Shown here: piece by piece, positions 16,181 through 24,251 of the stretch
Position numbering within the stretch: position 1 is the first letter of the stretch
Layout of the letters: each line of letters opens with the position of its first letter
Assembly (NCBI RefSeq): GCF_900107845.1
Contig: NZ_FNRM01000005.1
Span: forward strand, 124,001-188,000
DNA length: 64,000 nt
DNA from: Alkalimonas amylolytica
GTDB lineage: Bacteria; Pseudomonadota; Gammaproteobacteria; Enterobacterales; Alteromonadaceae
Reading direction: 5' to 3'
The notes under the pieces: model-generated
The model's input: only the letters and a program-made list of their open reading frames with translations
Database searches by the model: none
Told to the model about the DNA's origin: nothing
Program-made: the position numbers and the translations under genes

Positions 16181-17301
16181 GCAGCCGCTTCGGCAGCGGA
16201 CAGCAGCACCAGATCGTCGCGGTGAATCACCTCCTCGCGTGGGCAATAACCGAGGGTGGCGGCGATGTGCTGACTGTGCAGGCCTTTAATCCGGCTGAGC
16301 TCTGATGCCGGATACTGGCAAATGCCCTTGGCAAAGGGGGAGCCGCTGCTATCGCACAGCAGCACGGCATCGCCTTTATCAAACTGACCGCTGACAGCAC
16401 TTACGCCTTTGGCCAGCAAAGAAGCGCCCTGTTGCTGCAGCGCTTTCACGGCGCCCGGGTCCAGCTGGATCTGACCCTGACTTTTTAAACCATGCAGCAG
16501 CCAGTGCTTTTTGGCGCTGAGACGTTCTTGCTGGCGATGAAATAAAGTGCCGGCAGCTTTGCCTTCCAGCAGGGTTTCGAATACCGCCGCCTTTTGGCCA
16601 TTGACGATCAGGGTATCAATGCCCTGCTGCGCCGCTTTTTGCGCCGCCTGCAGTTTGGTCACCATGCCGCCGGTACCCACATTGTGGTGACTGCCACCGG
16701 CCATGGCGAAAATCTCTGGCGTGATGCGCTCGACCTCGGCAATAAATTGAGCCTGTGGGTTGCTGCGAGGGTTGGCGCTGTATAAGCCATCGATATCCGA
16801 GCAAATGATCAGCACATCAGCATCCACCGCAGTGGCCACCAGTGCGGCCAGGTTGTCGTTATCGCCTAGTTTTAGTTCGGCGGTGGCGACACTGTCGTTT
16901 TCATTGATGATGGGCAGCACCTGATGATCCAACAGGGTGCGCAGGGTGTTTTCAATATTCAGGTAGCGGCGGCGGTTGTGAAAATCATCGTGCGTCAGCA
17001 GCAACTGGCCACAGTGGCAATCGAGCAGGTTTTGCCACAGCTGCATCATCTGGTACTGGCCAACCGAAGCCATGGCCTGCTTGACCGGAATGGGCAGTGG
17101 CTGATGCGAAAAGGCAATGGCACTGCGCCCTGCGGCGACACTGCCGGAGGACACCAGTACCACTTCAATGCCACGCGAGCGGCACTCGCTGATAAAACGG
17201 GCCAGCGTCAGTAAATAGCGGGTAGAACAACCTTTTCTTTCTGGCGCGATTAAGGCACTGCCCACTTTTAACACCAAACGACGCCAACCATGACCCAGCA
17301 T
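16165..17301 (-). CDS. proB: Glutamate 5-kinase
   Basis: First step of proline synthesis: phosphorylates glutamate to gamma-glutamyl phosphate. Two domains are visible. An amino-acid kinase covers ~1-255 (RLVLKVGSALI, LVSSGSVAAGR, INENDSVAT, GDNDNLAALVA, GTGGMVTKLQAA) and a C-terminal PUA domain ~275-378 (GAKALL-type start, LARIKG-like SRIKGLHSQHI, EEVIHRDDLVLL). Length is that of long-form ProB (~370-380). I chose ATG 17301 (MLGHGWRRLVLKVG); a GTG at 17310 would add three residues and cannot be excluded. proA is not adjacent. Its 3' end overlaps that of the DUF6351 hydrolase by 16 bases. Confidence 0.95.
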   Translation of the reverse strand: MLGHGWRRLVLKVGSALIAPERKGCSTRYLLTLARFISECRSRGIEVVLVSSGSVAAGRSAIAFSHQPLPIPVKQAMASVGQYQMMQLWQNLLDCHCGQLLLTHDDFHNRRRYLNIENTLRTLLDHQVLPIINENDSVATAELKLGDNDNLAALVATAVDADVLIICSDIDGLYSANPRSNPQAQFIAEVERITPEIFAMAGGSHHNVGTGGMVTKLQAAQKAAQQGIDTLIVNGQKAAVFETLLEGKAAGTLFHRQQERLSAKKHWLLHGLKSQGQIQLDPGAVKALQQQGASLLAKGVSAVSGQFDKGDAVLLCDSSGSPFAKGICQYPASELSRIKGLHSQHIAATLGYCPREEVIHRDDLVLLSAAEAAAQSSS

Positions 17302-17451
17302 ACTAAGCACTCAGTGATCAGAAAGTGCTCTGATTATAATTTTGGATGGCCATATGTCTATGTATTTTCGTGAGCGGATGCAAAAATAGTTCAGCCATGA
17401 TTCAGCTTGTGGGATTATGCTGGTTATTATACATCAAAGGAGTTTATGCAG

Positions 17452-18102
17452 ATGAAGTCAAAGCTTGTGATGATCGGTGTACTGACCGGCAGTTTATCAT
17501 TAGGCGGCCTGGTTGGTTGCGCCAGCACGGATAACCAAAATACCACCCGTGGCGCTGCCATCGGTGCGGTTGCCGGCGCCATTGCTGGTAAAACCACGGC
17601 GAATCGCAGCAACAAACGCATGGTGATTGGCGCTGCTGTTGGTGCTTTGGCCGGTGCTGCCGTTGGCAGCTACATGGATAACCAGGAAAAGGCGCTGCGC
17701 GAAGAGCTCAGCGGTACCGGCGTTAAGATACACCGTGAAGGTGATAATCTGCGATTGGAAATTCCGTCTCAGCTGACTTTTGAAATTAACCGTTCGGATA
17801 TCCGGCCACAGTTGTATCCGGTGCTGAACGATATCGCCAGGGTGCTGGCCAATTACGACAAAACCATGCTGATTATCTCTGGCCATACCGACGATACCGG
17901 CCCGTACGATTTCAACATGCGCTTATCGCTGCAGCGGGCCGATAGCGTTAGCAGCTATTTAGCCGCGCAGGGGGTGTTGCCTGTCCGGATGGAAACCCAG
18001 GGTTTTGGCCCGACCTACCCGATGGTGCCCAATACCTCGGAAGCCAACCGGGCTCTGAACCGCCGGGTGGAAATTCATATCGAGCCGGTGACTGAAAGCT
18101 AA
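17452..18102 (+). CDS. OmpA-family lipoprotein with glycine-zipper domain (YiaD-like)
   Basis: Envelope lipoprotein of 216 residues. A lipobox (GGLVGC) is followed by a glycine-zipper pair (GAAIGAVAGAIAGKTT and MVIGAAVGALAGAAVGSYMDNQ, ~residues 35-80). An OmpA C-terminal peptidoglycan-binding domain follows (~100-210) with ISGHTDDTGPYDFNMRLSLQRADSV and NRRVEIHIEP. This is the YiaD architecture. AGGAG at 17438-17442 is nine bases before ATG 17452 and three before ATG 17446, so I prefer the former. It probably links outer membrane and cell wall. A 38-bp palindromic terminator begins eight bases after its stop. Confidence 0.9.
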   Translation: MKSKLVMIGVLTGSLSLGGLVGCASTDNQNTTRGAAIGAVAGAIAGKTTANRSNKRMVIGAAVGALAGAAVGSYMDNQEKALREELSGTGVKIHREGDNLRLEIPSQLTFEINRSDIRPQLYPVLNDIARVLANYDKTMLIISGHTDDTGPYDFNMRLSLQRADSVSSYLAAQGVLPVRMETQGFGPTYPMVPNTSEANRALNRRVEIHIEPVTES

Positions 18103-18110
18103 TGCTTAAC

Positions 18111-18148
18111 ACCACTAAAAAACCTGCCGCGGCAGGTTTTTTAGTGGT
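18111..18148. terminator. Bidirectional terminator, perfect 38-bp palindrome
   Basis: The sequence from 18111 to 18148 is its own reverse complement, centred on CCTGCCGCGGCAGG and flanked by A6/T6 runs. It can terminate both the OmpA lipoprotein gene (plus) and the unknown cassette (minus). Its right arm contains the stop codon (18141-18143) of the minus-strand gene. Confidence 0.92.
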
Positions 18149-18689
18149 TGCTACTGGATGGTAGAATAACTTCAAGTTGATGTGAGCTAGTCTTAAACTC
18201 TGTAAAGTCTTGTTGAAGTTGCTTCAGTACCGACTGGTGCTTCTCTATTACTGTGACATCCACGCAATTTGTTAAAAATAAAGACACCTCTTTCTCGGTT
18301 AACCCGATCAAAGAAGTGTATTGAGCACCTGCTCTGATGGTAATAATATCGCTAATTAACTCATATGTTGGTAAGCGCTGGGAGCGGGTAAACACCGACG
18401 TAATATCAAAATCCGGGTTGCTTCGGTGTCTAAATGCGAAAATATTGGCACCATAAATCTGCGATAAAACCTCGAAGTGATTGGGGTTAAAGGAGTCACC
18501 AAAGAGAATGCTCGAAAGCTCTCTGTGCTGGTTTATTTTTGAGTTATCAAAACGAAATTCTCTATCTGAGATTTGTGTAAACTGAGCCGGGATTTGCCAG
18601 TCGCATCCCATAAAGTGATAAGTGGTCGCAACAGCATTAGTACAACTAATGCACAAAAAAGCTGTAAGAAATAGTCTGAGGAGGTTCAT
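18141..18689 (-). CDS. Exported protein of unknown function
   Basis: I do not recognise this 182-residue protein. It starts with a Sec signal peptide (MNLLRLFLTAFLCISCTNAVA), so the mature part is probably periplasmic. The mature protein has two cysteines (MGCDWQ near its start and LTNCVDV near residue 147) that could pair. It contains no enzyme motif I can name. The coding sequence is visibly richer in A and T than its neighbours. It overlaps the upstream gene by four bases (ATGA), so the two are translationally coupled. Its stop lies inside the shared terminator palindrome. Confidence 0.72.
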   Translation of the reverse strand: MNLLRLFLTAFLCISCTNAVATTYHFMGCDWQIPAQFTQISDREFRFDNSKINQHRELSSILFGDSFNPNHFEVLSQIYGANIFAFRHRSNPDFDITSVFTRSQRLPTYELISDIITIRAGAQYTSLIGLTEKEVSLFLTNCVDVTVIEKHQSVLKQLQQDFTEFKTSSHQLEVILPSSSNH

Positions 18690-19198
18690 GGTCTGAAGTG
18701 TATCTGTTGGTTGGCATTATAAAAATGAATGGAGTCGATTTTGCAACCGACCTGACAATTCCACCAGACATTAATACTTAATGGGCTCCAGCTCGCTACT
18801 GTAGTTGGGCCTAGTATTTTAGTGGCTATGCCCAAAGCTCCTTTAGTTGTACCTGCTATAATGATAGGCGTGTTAGCACTAATGATATCCTGCTGTAAAA
18901 GTTTAACTGTAAGGGCTCTTAAATGATGTATTTCTTCACGTAACAAAAGAGTAAGTGTTAGATCATCTAAATGATTGGTTTTTTGCCCCTGCAACTCAAG
19001 TAACTGTCGAAAATCCTGCACGGATGTTCGCTCGAGTCTTATGACCTCTTTGTGTAATGCATTACGCATTCTTGCAGCTGTTAGACGGTTAATGTTGGTA
19101 GCATTATCGCCCTGTGAATTTTTTGCAATCTCGGCTTTCTTCTGATCTTTGGGAGTAACTTGGGAAGGGGAACCGAGTAAGAGTGTAATAACGCGCAT
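18686..19198 (-). CDS. Hypothetical protein, first gene of a two-gene cassette
   Basis: A 170-residue protein I cannot assign. Residues ~15-60 are charged (KDQKKAEIAKNS, RMRNALHKEVIRLER), followed by helical leucine-rich sequence (LDDLTLTLLLREEIHHLRALTVKLLQQ), a hydrophobic stretch (NTPIIIAGTTKGALGIATKIL, ~109-129) and a C-terminal part with WWNCQVGCK. Start ATG 19198 has AGGGGG close upstream. Codon use is AT-richer than the flanking conserved genes, as for its partner. Together they look like acquired material between an OmpA-type lipoprotein gene and speE. Confidence 0.62.
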   Translation of the reverse strand: MRVITLLLGSPSQVTPKDQKKAEIAKNSQGDNATNINRLTAARMRNALHKEVIRLERTSVQDFRQLLELQGQKTNHLDDLTLTLLLREEIHHLRALTVKLLQQDIISANTPIIIAGTTKGALGIATKILGPTTVASWSPLSINVWWNCQVGCKIDSIHFYNANQQIHFRP

Positions 19199-19326
19199 TA
19201 CGCCCCCTAAGAGGTTAATATTGAGAAAGGGTAATAAATCGTGCTGATTTTGTCAATAAAAAGTCAACAAAGGTTGGCTCTTGGGTTGTTGGTTGTTTGT
19301 GTTAACAAGCAGACTTTTGTAGCAAA

Positions 19327-19362
19327 GCAAAAAGCGGGGTTTTTCCCGCCTTTTGCTTCTTG
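19327..19362 (-). terminator. Probable terminator of speE
   Basis: An inverted repeat with arms GCAAAAAGCGGG and CCCGCCTTTTGC (one mismatch) surrounds a T-rich loop, 18 bases past the speE stop. The T tract after the stem on the minus strand is poor, so efficiency is uncertain. Confidence 0.5.
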
Positions 19363-19379
19363 GTAAATTGATGCAGAAT

Positions 19380-20246
19380 TTACTTCTGATTGGCAAAGGC
19401 CTTTTGCACAAAGTTCGGCAGCGCCATGGCTGCTTTGTGAATGTCGATATTGTAGTAGCCAGTGTTCAGATTGGCGGCAGCGGCATCGGCTTCGCGAAAG
19501 CCGCTAAAGCCTTCACTCTTCCGTGCCAGCGTACAAGTCCACCAGCCGGATGGATAAATCATTTGTGGGAAATTCAGCGTTTGTAATGCTGCAAAGCCGG
19601 CATCCAGCATGGCCTGGCGCATATCGGTCAGCAGTTGCAGGTGGATAAGAGGCGACTCGCTTTGTTGCACCAGAATCCCGCCTGGGCGAAGTGCATTCAG
19701 GCAGCTTTGGTAAAAGGCACGGTTAAACAGGCCTTCACCCGGGCCGACCGGATCGGTTGAATCCACAATCACCACATCAATCGACTCTGGCGCGGCTTCG
19801 CGCATAAATTTGATGCCATCATCAAATAAGATGGTGGCGCGAGGGTCGTTGTTCGAGGCACACAGTTCCGGGAAGTATTTTTCTGCCATCCGGGTGACCT
19901 GCTCGTCAATGTCAATTTGGTGCACTGTCTCAACGCCCTGGTGTTTCAGGACTTCACGCAGGGTGCCGCAGTCACCACCACCGATGATCACCACATTTTT
20001 CGGACTTGGGTGGGTAAACAGCGCCGGGTGGCTCATCATTTCGTGGTAGAGGAAGTTTTCCCTGCTGCTGACCATGGTGCAGCCATCGATCACCATCAGC
20101 TTGCCAAAGTGGGTGGTGTCAAAAATTTCAATGTGCTGGAACGGCGATTGCACTTCATCCAGCTTGGCGGTAATGGCCAGGCCAAAGGCACTGCCACTGG
20201 GCTCAAAGACTTCGGTAAACCATTGTTGTGTATCCAGACCAGACAT
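19380..20246 (-). CDS. speE: Spermidine synthase (polyamine aminopropyltransferase)
   Basis: Transfers the aminopropyl group of decarboxylated S-adenosylmethionine to putrescine to make spermidine; cytoplasmic. The 288 residues match the E. coli enzyme length. The nucleotide-binding GGGDCG motif is at 89-94 and DSTDPVGPGEG at 162-172. LYHEMMSHPALFTHP and YPSGWWTCTLARK are further family signatures. The usual GGGDGG reads GGGDCG here, a mild variant. It is divergent from speA across a 197-base region. No speD is in the window. Confidence 0.96.
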   Translation of the reverse strand: MSGLDTQQWFTEVFEPSGSAFGLAITAKLDEVQSPFQHIEIFDTTHFGKLMVIDGCTMVSSRENFLYHEMMSHPALFTHPSPKNVVIIGGGDCGTLREVLKHQGVETVHQIDIDEQVTRMAEKYFPELCASNNDPRATILFDDGIKFMREAAPESIDVVIVDSTDPVGPGEGLFNRAFYQSCLNALRPGGILVQQSESPLIHLQLLTDMRQAMLDAGFAALQTLNFPQMIYPSGWWTCTLARKSEGFSGFREADAAAANLNTGYYNIDIHKAAMALPNFVQKAFANQK

Positions 20247-20443
20247 CGTCGTCCCCTTTGTTCGTTTGCCGCGCTATTGCAGGGCCGTTATTTTGCCTGC
20301 ATTGCGCCGTTCAGACAAATTTTTGATCGTATTTTGCTGCAAGCTGCGGTGATAGGGCTTAAAATAGAGACATTGCCGCGAATTCTGTGCCATACAGCAT
20401 TCGCTTTCTTTTTTCTGCAGTTTTGACAGGATAAGGATCCACC

Positions 20444-22330
20444 ATGATTGATTGGGGTACCGAAAAAGCACGTTCTATCTACAATGTCGCCACCTGGAGC
20501 GAAGGGTATTTTGATATTAATCCCAAGGGCGAGCTGGTGGCTTATCCTGATCAGGACCACAGCAAACCGGGGATCCATTTTCCTGAGCTGGTGCAACGTT
20601 TCAAAGACGAAGGCCTGACTCTGCCGGTGTTGGTGCGTTTTACCGACATATTGCAGCATCGTATTGATTCCCTGATCACCGCTTTTCAAAAAGCCAAGCA
20701 GGAAAAAGACTACCTGGGTCAGTACACGGCTGTTTATCCGATCAAGGTCAACCAGCAGTACTCGGTAGTGAAAAAGCTGCTCAGTCACGACAGCGGTACC
20801 GTCGGCCTGGAAGCGGGCAGTAAGCCGGAGCTGATGGCCATTCTTGGCGTGTCGGACAAGCCACTTAGCATTGTCTGCAACGGCTACAAAGACAGCGAGT
20901 TCCTGCGATTGGCCACCATTGGCCAGATGATGGGCCACAAGGTCTACATCGTGGTGGAAAAGCTGTCGGAGCTAAAAACCCTGTTGCGTGAAATCGACCA
21001 GCTGGGCGCTGCGCCGCTGATAGGTATTCGTATCAAACTGAACTCGATTGGTAAAGGCAAGTGGCAAAATACCGGTGGCGAGAAAGGCAAATTTGGCCTC
21101 ACCGCTACCCAGGTGCTGCAGGCCATCGAGGTATTAAAAGAAGCCGGCAAGCTGGATTTGCTGCAGCTGGTGCATTTTCATATCGGCTCGCAAATCGCCA
21201 ATATCCGTGATATTCACAACGCCATTCGTGAGTGCGCCCGCCATTACGCCGAGCTGCGCACTTTAGGGGTGCCGATCGATACCGTCGATGTCGGCGGTGG
21301 TCTTGGGGTCGATTACGAAGGGTCGCGCTCGCGCTCTACCTGCTCAATGAACTACACCATGCACGAGTATGCCCGCAATGTGGTCAATGGTTTAAAAGAA
21401 GTGTGTGACGAATACGACTTGCCGCATCCGAATATTATTTCCGAGTCTGGCCGCGCCATGACCGCGCACCATGCGGTATTGGTAACCGATGCCATTGATA
21501 TTGAGCGGGCGCCAGGGCTGAAGTATCTGCCAGAGCCAGGCGAGGATGCACCTTCAGTGGTGTTAGGGCTGTGGGATGCCTACACCAATGTGACACCACG
21601 CACAGCGGTCGAGGCCTATCATGATGCGGTGCATTATTTTAGCGATGCGCACACCCAGTATGTGCATGGCTTGCTGAATCTGCAGGACTGGTCTTTGCTG
21701 GAGCAAATTTATTTTGCCACCATCAACCGGGTGCGCGATAACCTGGATTTAAGCTCGCGCTCGCACCGGGCCATTCACGATGAGCTGAACGAAAAGCTGG
21801 CCGACAAGTTGTTCGTCAACTTTTCCCTGTTCCAGTCGATGCCGGATGCCTGGGGCATTGATCAGCTGTTCCCGGTGATGCCACTGGAGCGGATGCACGA
21901 GCCTTTGGATCACCGCTGCATCATTCAGGATATCACCTGCGACTCCGATGGCATGTTAAAAAGCTATGCTGATGGCAATGGCATTGAGAGCAGCCTGCCA
22001 ATGCCGGTGTACAAGGAAGATGAGCAGTACCTGCTTGGCATGTTTATGGTGGGTGCTTACCAGGAAATTCTTGGCGATTTGCACAACCTGTTCGGGGATA
22101 CCGACTCGGTGCATGTGGAGTTGACCGATGATGGTGGTTATCAGCTGACCAATGTCATCAAAGGGGATACCGTAGCCGACGTACTGCGCTATGTACACTT
22201 TGATGCCAACAAACTGATCCAGTCCTACAGCGATCAACTGGGAGCACTGGATATGCCGGCAGAGCGACGTGCCGAGCTGCTGGAAGAGTTGAAAGCCGGT
22301 GTGAACGGATACACCTATTTTGAAGATTAA
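20444..22330 (+). CDS. speA: Biosynthetic arginine decarboxylase
   Basis: PLP enzyme that decarboxylates arginine to agmatine, feeding putrescine and spermidine synthesis. The 628 residues correspond to E. coli SpeA (658, including its N-terminal extension). The PLP lysine is Lys101 in YPIKVNQQ. HFHIGSQIANIRDI, DVGGGLGVDYEGS and the C-terminal CDSDGMLK (second active-site Cys-Asp) are the fold-type III signatures. AGGAT lies upstream of ATG 20444. A hairpin follows at 22358-22393. The agmatine-using genes (speB or aguA) are not in the window. Confidence 0.96.
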   Translation: MIDWGTEKARSIYNVATWSEGYFDINPKGELVAYPDQDHSKPGIHFPELVQRFKDEGLTLPVLVRFTDILQHRIDSLITAFQKAKQEKDYLGQYTAVYPIKVNQQYSVVKKLLSHDSGTVGLEAGSKPELMAILGVSDKPLSIVCNGYKDSEFLRLATIGQMMGHKVYIVVEKLSELKTLLREIDQLGAAPLIGIRIKLNSIGKGKWQNTGGEKGKFGLTATQVLQAIEVLKEAGKLDLLQLVHFHIGSQIANIRDIHNAIRECARHYAELRTLGVPIDTVDVGGGLGVDYEGSRSRSTCSMNYTMHEYARNVVNGLKEVCDEYDLPHPNIISESGRAMTAHHAVLVTDAIDIERAPGLKYLPEPGEDAPSVVLGLWDAYTNVTPRTAVEAYHDAVHYFSDAHTQYVHGLLNLQDWSLLEQIYFATINRVRDNLDLSSRSHRAIHDELNEKLADKLFVNFSLFQSMPDAWGIDQLFPVMPLERMHEPLDHRCIIQDITCDSDGMLKSYADGNGIESSLPMPVYKEDEQYLLGMFMVGAYQEILGDLHNLFGDTDSVHVELTDDGGYQLTNVIKGDTVADVLRYVHFDANKLIQSYSDQLGALDMPAERRAELLEELKAGVNGYTYFED

Positions 22331-22357
22331 GGTACACTAAACACTGATCGGATCTGT

Positions 22358-22393
22358 GCCGTTACCGCTTTGCTGTGGCTTCGCGGTAACGGC
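22358..22393 (+). terminator. Hairpin between speA and the acyltransferase pair
   Basis: Two perfect 11-base arms (GCCGTTACCGC and its complement) enclose a 14-base loop, 28 bases after speA. Only two T residues follow, so it may be a partial terminator or attenuator before the acyltransferases. Confidence 0.5.
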
Positions 22394-22412
22394 TTCAACC
22401 ATAGGTGAGACT

Positions 22413-23306
22413 ATGCTGTACTTTTTACCAAAGCCGGTGCGTGGCGTGCTGGCTTTGTTGCTTTATGCGCTGAATACCTTGTTTTGGTTTGTGCCTTTGC
22501 TGCTGCTGGCGCTGTTGAAGCTGCTGCCGGTAAAGCGCTGGCAAGCCTGGTTGACCTATCTGCTGGATGCCATTGCCGTGGCCTGGATCAGCATGAACAA
22601 CGTCACCACCCGCCTGTTTACCAGGATCAACTGGCAGGTAGAAGGGCTGGATGCACTGTCGCGTAAAGACTGGTATCTGTTGCTGGCCAATCATCAATCC
22701 TGGGCAGATATTCTGGTGCTGCAGAATCTGTTTAATCGCCGTATCCCCTTTATCAAATTTTTCCTGAAAAAAGAGCTGCTGTATGTGCCCTTTATGGGGC
22801 TAGCCTGGTGGGCGCTGGATTTTCCTTTTATGAAACGTTACAGCAAAACCGAGTTGGCGAAAAAGCCGCATCTGCAAGGCAAAGACATTGAAACCACCCG
22901 TAAAGCCTGTGAGAAATTCCGCTTTAAACCGTCGACTGTGATGAACTTTGTTGAAGGTACCCGCTTTACCCAAATGAAGCATGATAAGCAACAATCACCC
23001 TATCAGCATTTGCTCAAACCCAAAGCCGGTGGTGTGGCTTTTGTGCTTGGTGCTATGGGGCAGCAGCTGCATAAAATTCTCGATGTCACCATCCATTACC
23101 CGGAGCGCACGCCGAGTTTCTGGGATTATATTTCCGGCGCTGTTCATGCTATAAGAGTCAAAGTACGGGTATTGCCCATTACCGAGCAGCTGCTCGGTGA
23201 CTATCAGGATCCGGCCTTTCGTGCCTCTTTCCAGCAGTGGGTGAATGAACTCTGGCAATACAAAGATCAGCAGTTGCAGCAAATGGCTGCAGAGCAGGAG
23301 TCGTAA
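22413..23306 (+). CDS. PlsC-type lysophospholipid acyltransferase (YihG-like), copy 1
   Basis: A 297-residue membrane-associated acyltransferase. Hydrophobic segments span ~15-40 and ~45-62. The HX4D motif is NHQSWAD (~90-96), and EGTRF (~178-182) is the lysophosphatidate-binding motif. FMKRYSKTELAKKPHLQGKD between the two is typical of the YihG branch of E. coli. ATG 22413 is preceded by AGGTGAG. The next gene, 3 bases downstream, is a paralogue with the same layout, so this looks like a tandem duplication in one operon. It probably acylates lysophosphatidic acid or another lysophospholipid at the inner membrane. Confidence 0.92.
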   Translation: MLYFLPKPVRGVLALLLYALNTLFWFVPLLLLALLKLLPVKRWQAWLTYLLDAIAVAWISMNNVTTRLFTRINWQVEGLDALSRKDWYLLLANHQSWADILVLQNLFNRRIPFIKFFLKKELLYVPFMGLAWWALDFPFMKRYSKTELAKKPHLQGKDIETTRKACEKFRFKPSTVMNFVEGTRFTQMKHDKQQSPYQHLLKPKAGGVAFVLGAMGQQLHKILDVTIHYPERTPSFWDYISGAVHAIRVKVRVLPITEQLLGDYQDPAFRASFQQWVNELWQYKDQQLQQMAAEQES

Positions 23307-23309
23307 TCG

Positions 23310-24248
23310 ATGTCGACCTTACCAGCCTGGGTATTGGCCCCCATTAGTTTTGCTTTGTTTGCACTGAACCTGGCGTTCTGGGGATTGATTGTGCTGGTGC
23401 TGAGTCTGCTGCGTTTGCTGCTGCCTGTTGCTGCTGTGCAGCGCTTTTGCAGCCGGGCCGTGCATGGCTGTTACTATTGCTGGATTGGCATCAATGCCTT
23501 TTTTATTCGGTTGGTGAACAACCTGGACTGGCAGGAGCAATTGCCTGCCGAAGGACTGAGCCGTGAGCAGTGGTATCTGATGATTGCCAATCATCAGAGC
23601 TGGCTGGATGTCGTGCTGCTGATGCAGTTCAGCCATGATCGTATGCCGCTGCCGAAGTTCTTTATCAAAGACGAGTTGCGTTGGGTCCCTTTTATCGGCA
23701 TCGGTGCCTGGGCGTTGGATATGCCCTTTATGAAACGCTACAGCAAAGCTTTCTTAGCCAAACACCCGGAGCGGCAAGGCCAGGATATTGACAGTACCCG
23801 TCGTAGCTGCGAAAAATTCCGTCATCAGCCAACTACCATCATCAACTTTGTTGAAGGCACCCGCTTTAGCAAAGCCAAACAGCAACTGAAAAACAGCCCT
23901 TTCCAGTATTTGTTACCACCCAAAGCCGGTGGCATTGCCTTTACCCTGGCCAGCATGGGCGAGCAGTTTGATGCCATGCTGGATGTGACGATTATTTACC
24001 CGGACAACCCCAAACACATCGTGCTTGCCATGCTGTCGGGCAAGTTAAAGCGGGTGGTGCTGCAGATTGAGCGCTTGCCGGTGACTGATGACATGATCGG
24101 GGATTACTTTGGTGATGATGCCTTTCGCCAACAATTTCAGCAGTGGTTAAATGACCGCTGGCAGCGTAAAGATCAGTTGATCGGTGATTTTCACCGTGCC
24201 GGTCAACGCTTACCGACCCTCCACCAAACCAGTGCCAGTTCAGGTTAG
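23310..24248 (+). CDS. PlsC-type lysophospholipid acyltransferase (YihG-like), copy 2
   Basis: Paralogue of the preceding gene, 312 residues, starting 3 bases after its stop. It shares NHQSWLD as HX4D, FMKRYSKAFLAKHPERQGQDID in the middle, and NFVEGTRFSKAK. Both start with paired N-terminal membrane segments. The sequences have clearly diverged, so the duplication is not recent. Distinct acyl-donor or acceptor preference is possible. It ends 3 bases from the convergent methyltransferase gene. Confidence 0.92.
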   Translation: MSTLPAWVLAPISFALFALNLAFWGLIVLVLSLLRLLLPVAAVQRFCSRAVHGCYYCWIGINAFFIRLVNNLDWQEQLPAEGLSREQWYLMIANHQSWLDVVLLMQFSHDRMPLPKFFIKDELRWVPFIGIGAWALDMPFMKRYSKAFLAKHPERQGQDIDSTRRSCEKFRHQPTTIINFVEGTRFSKAKQQLKNSPFQYLLPPKAGGIAFTLASMGEQFDAMLDVTIIYPDNPKHIVLAMLSGKLKRVVLQIERLPVTDDMIGDYFGDDAFRQQFQQWLNDRWQRKDQLIGDFHRAGQRLPTLHQTSASSG

Positions 24249-24251
24249 CGC

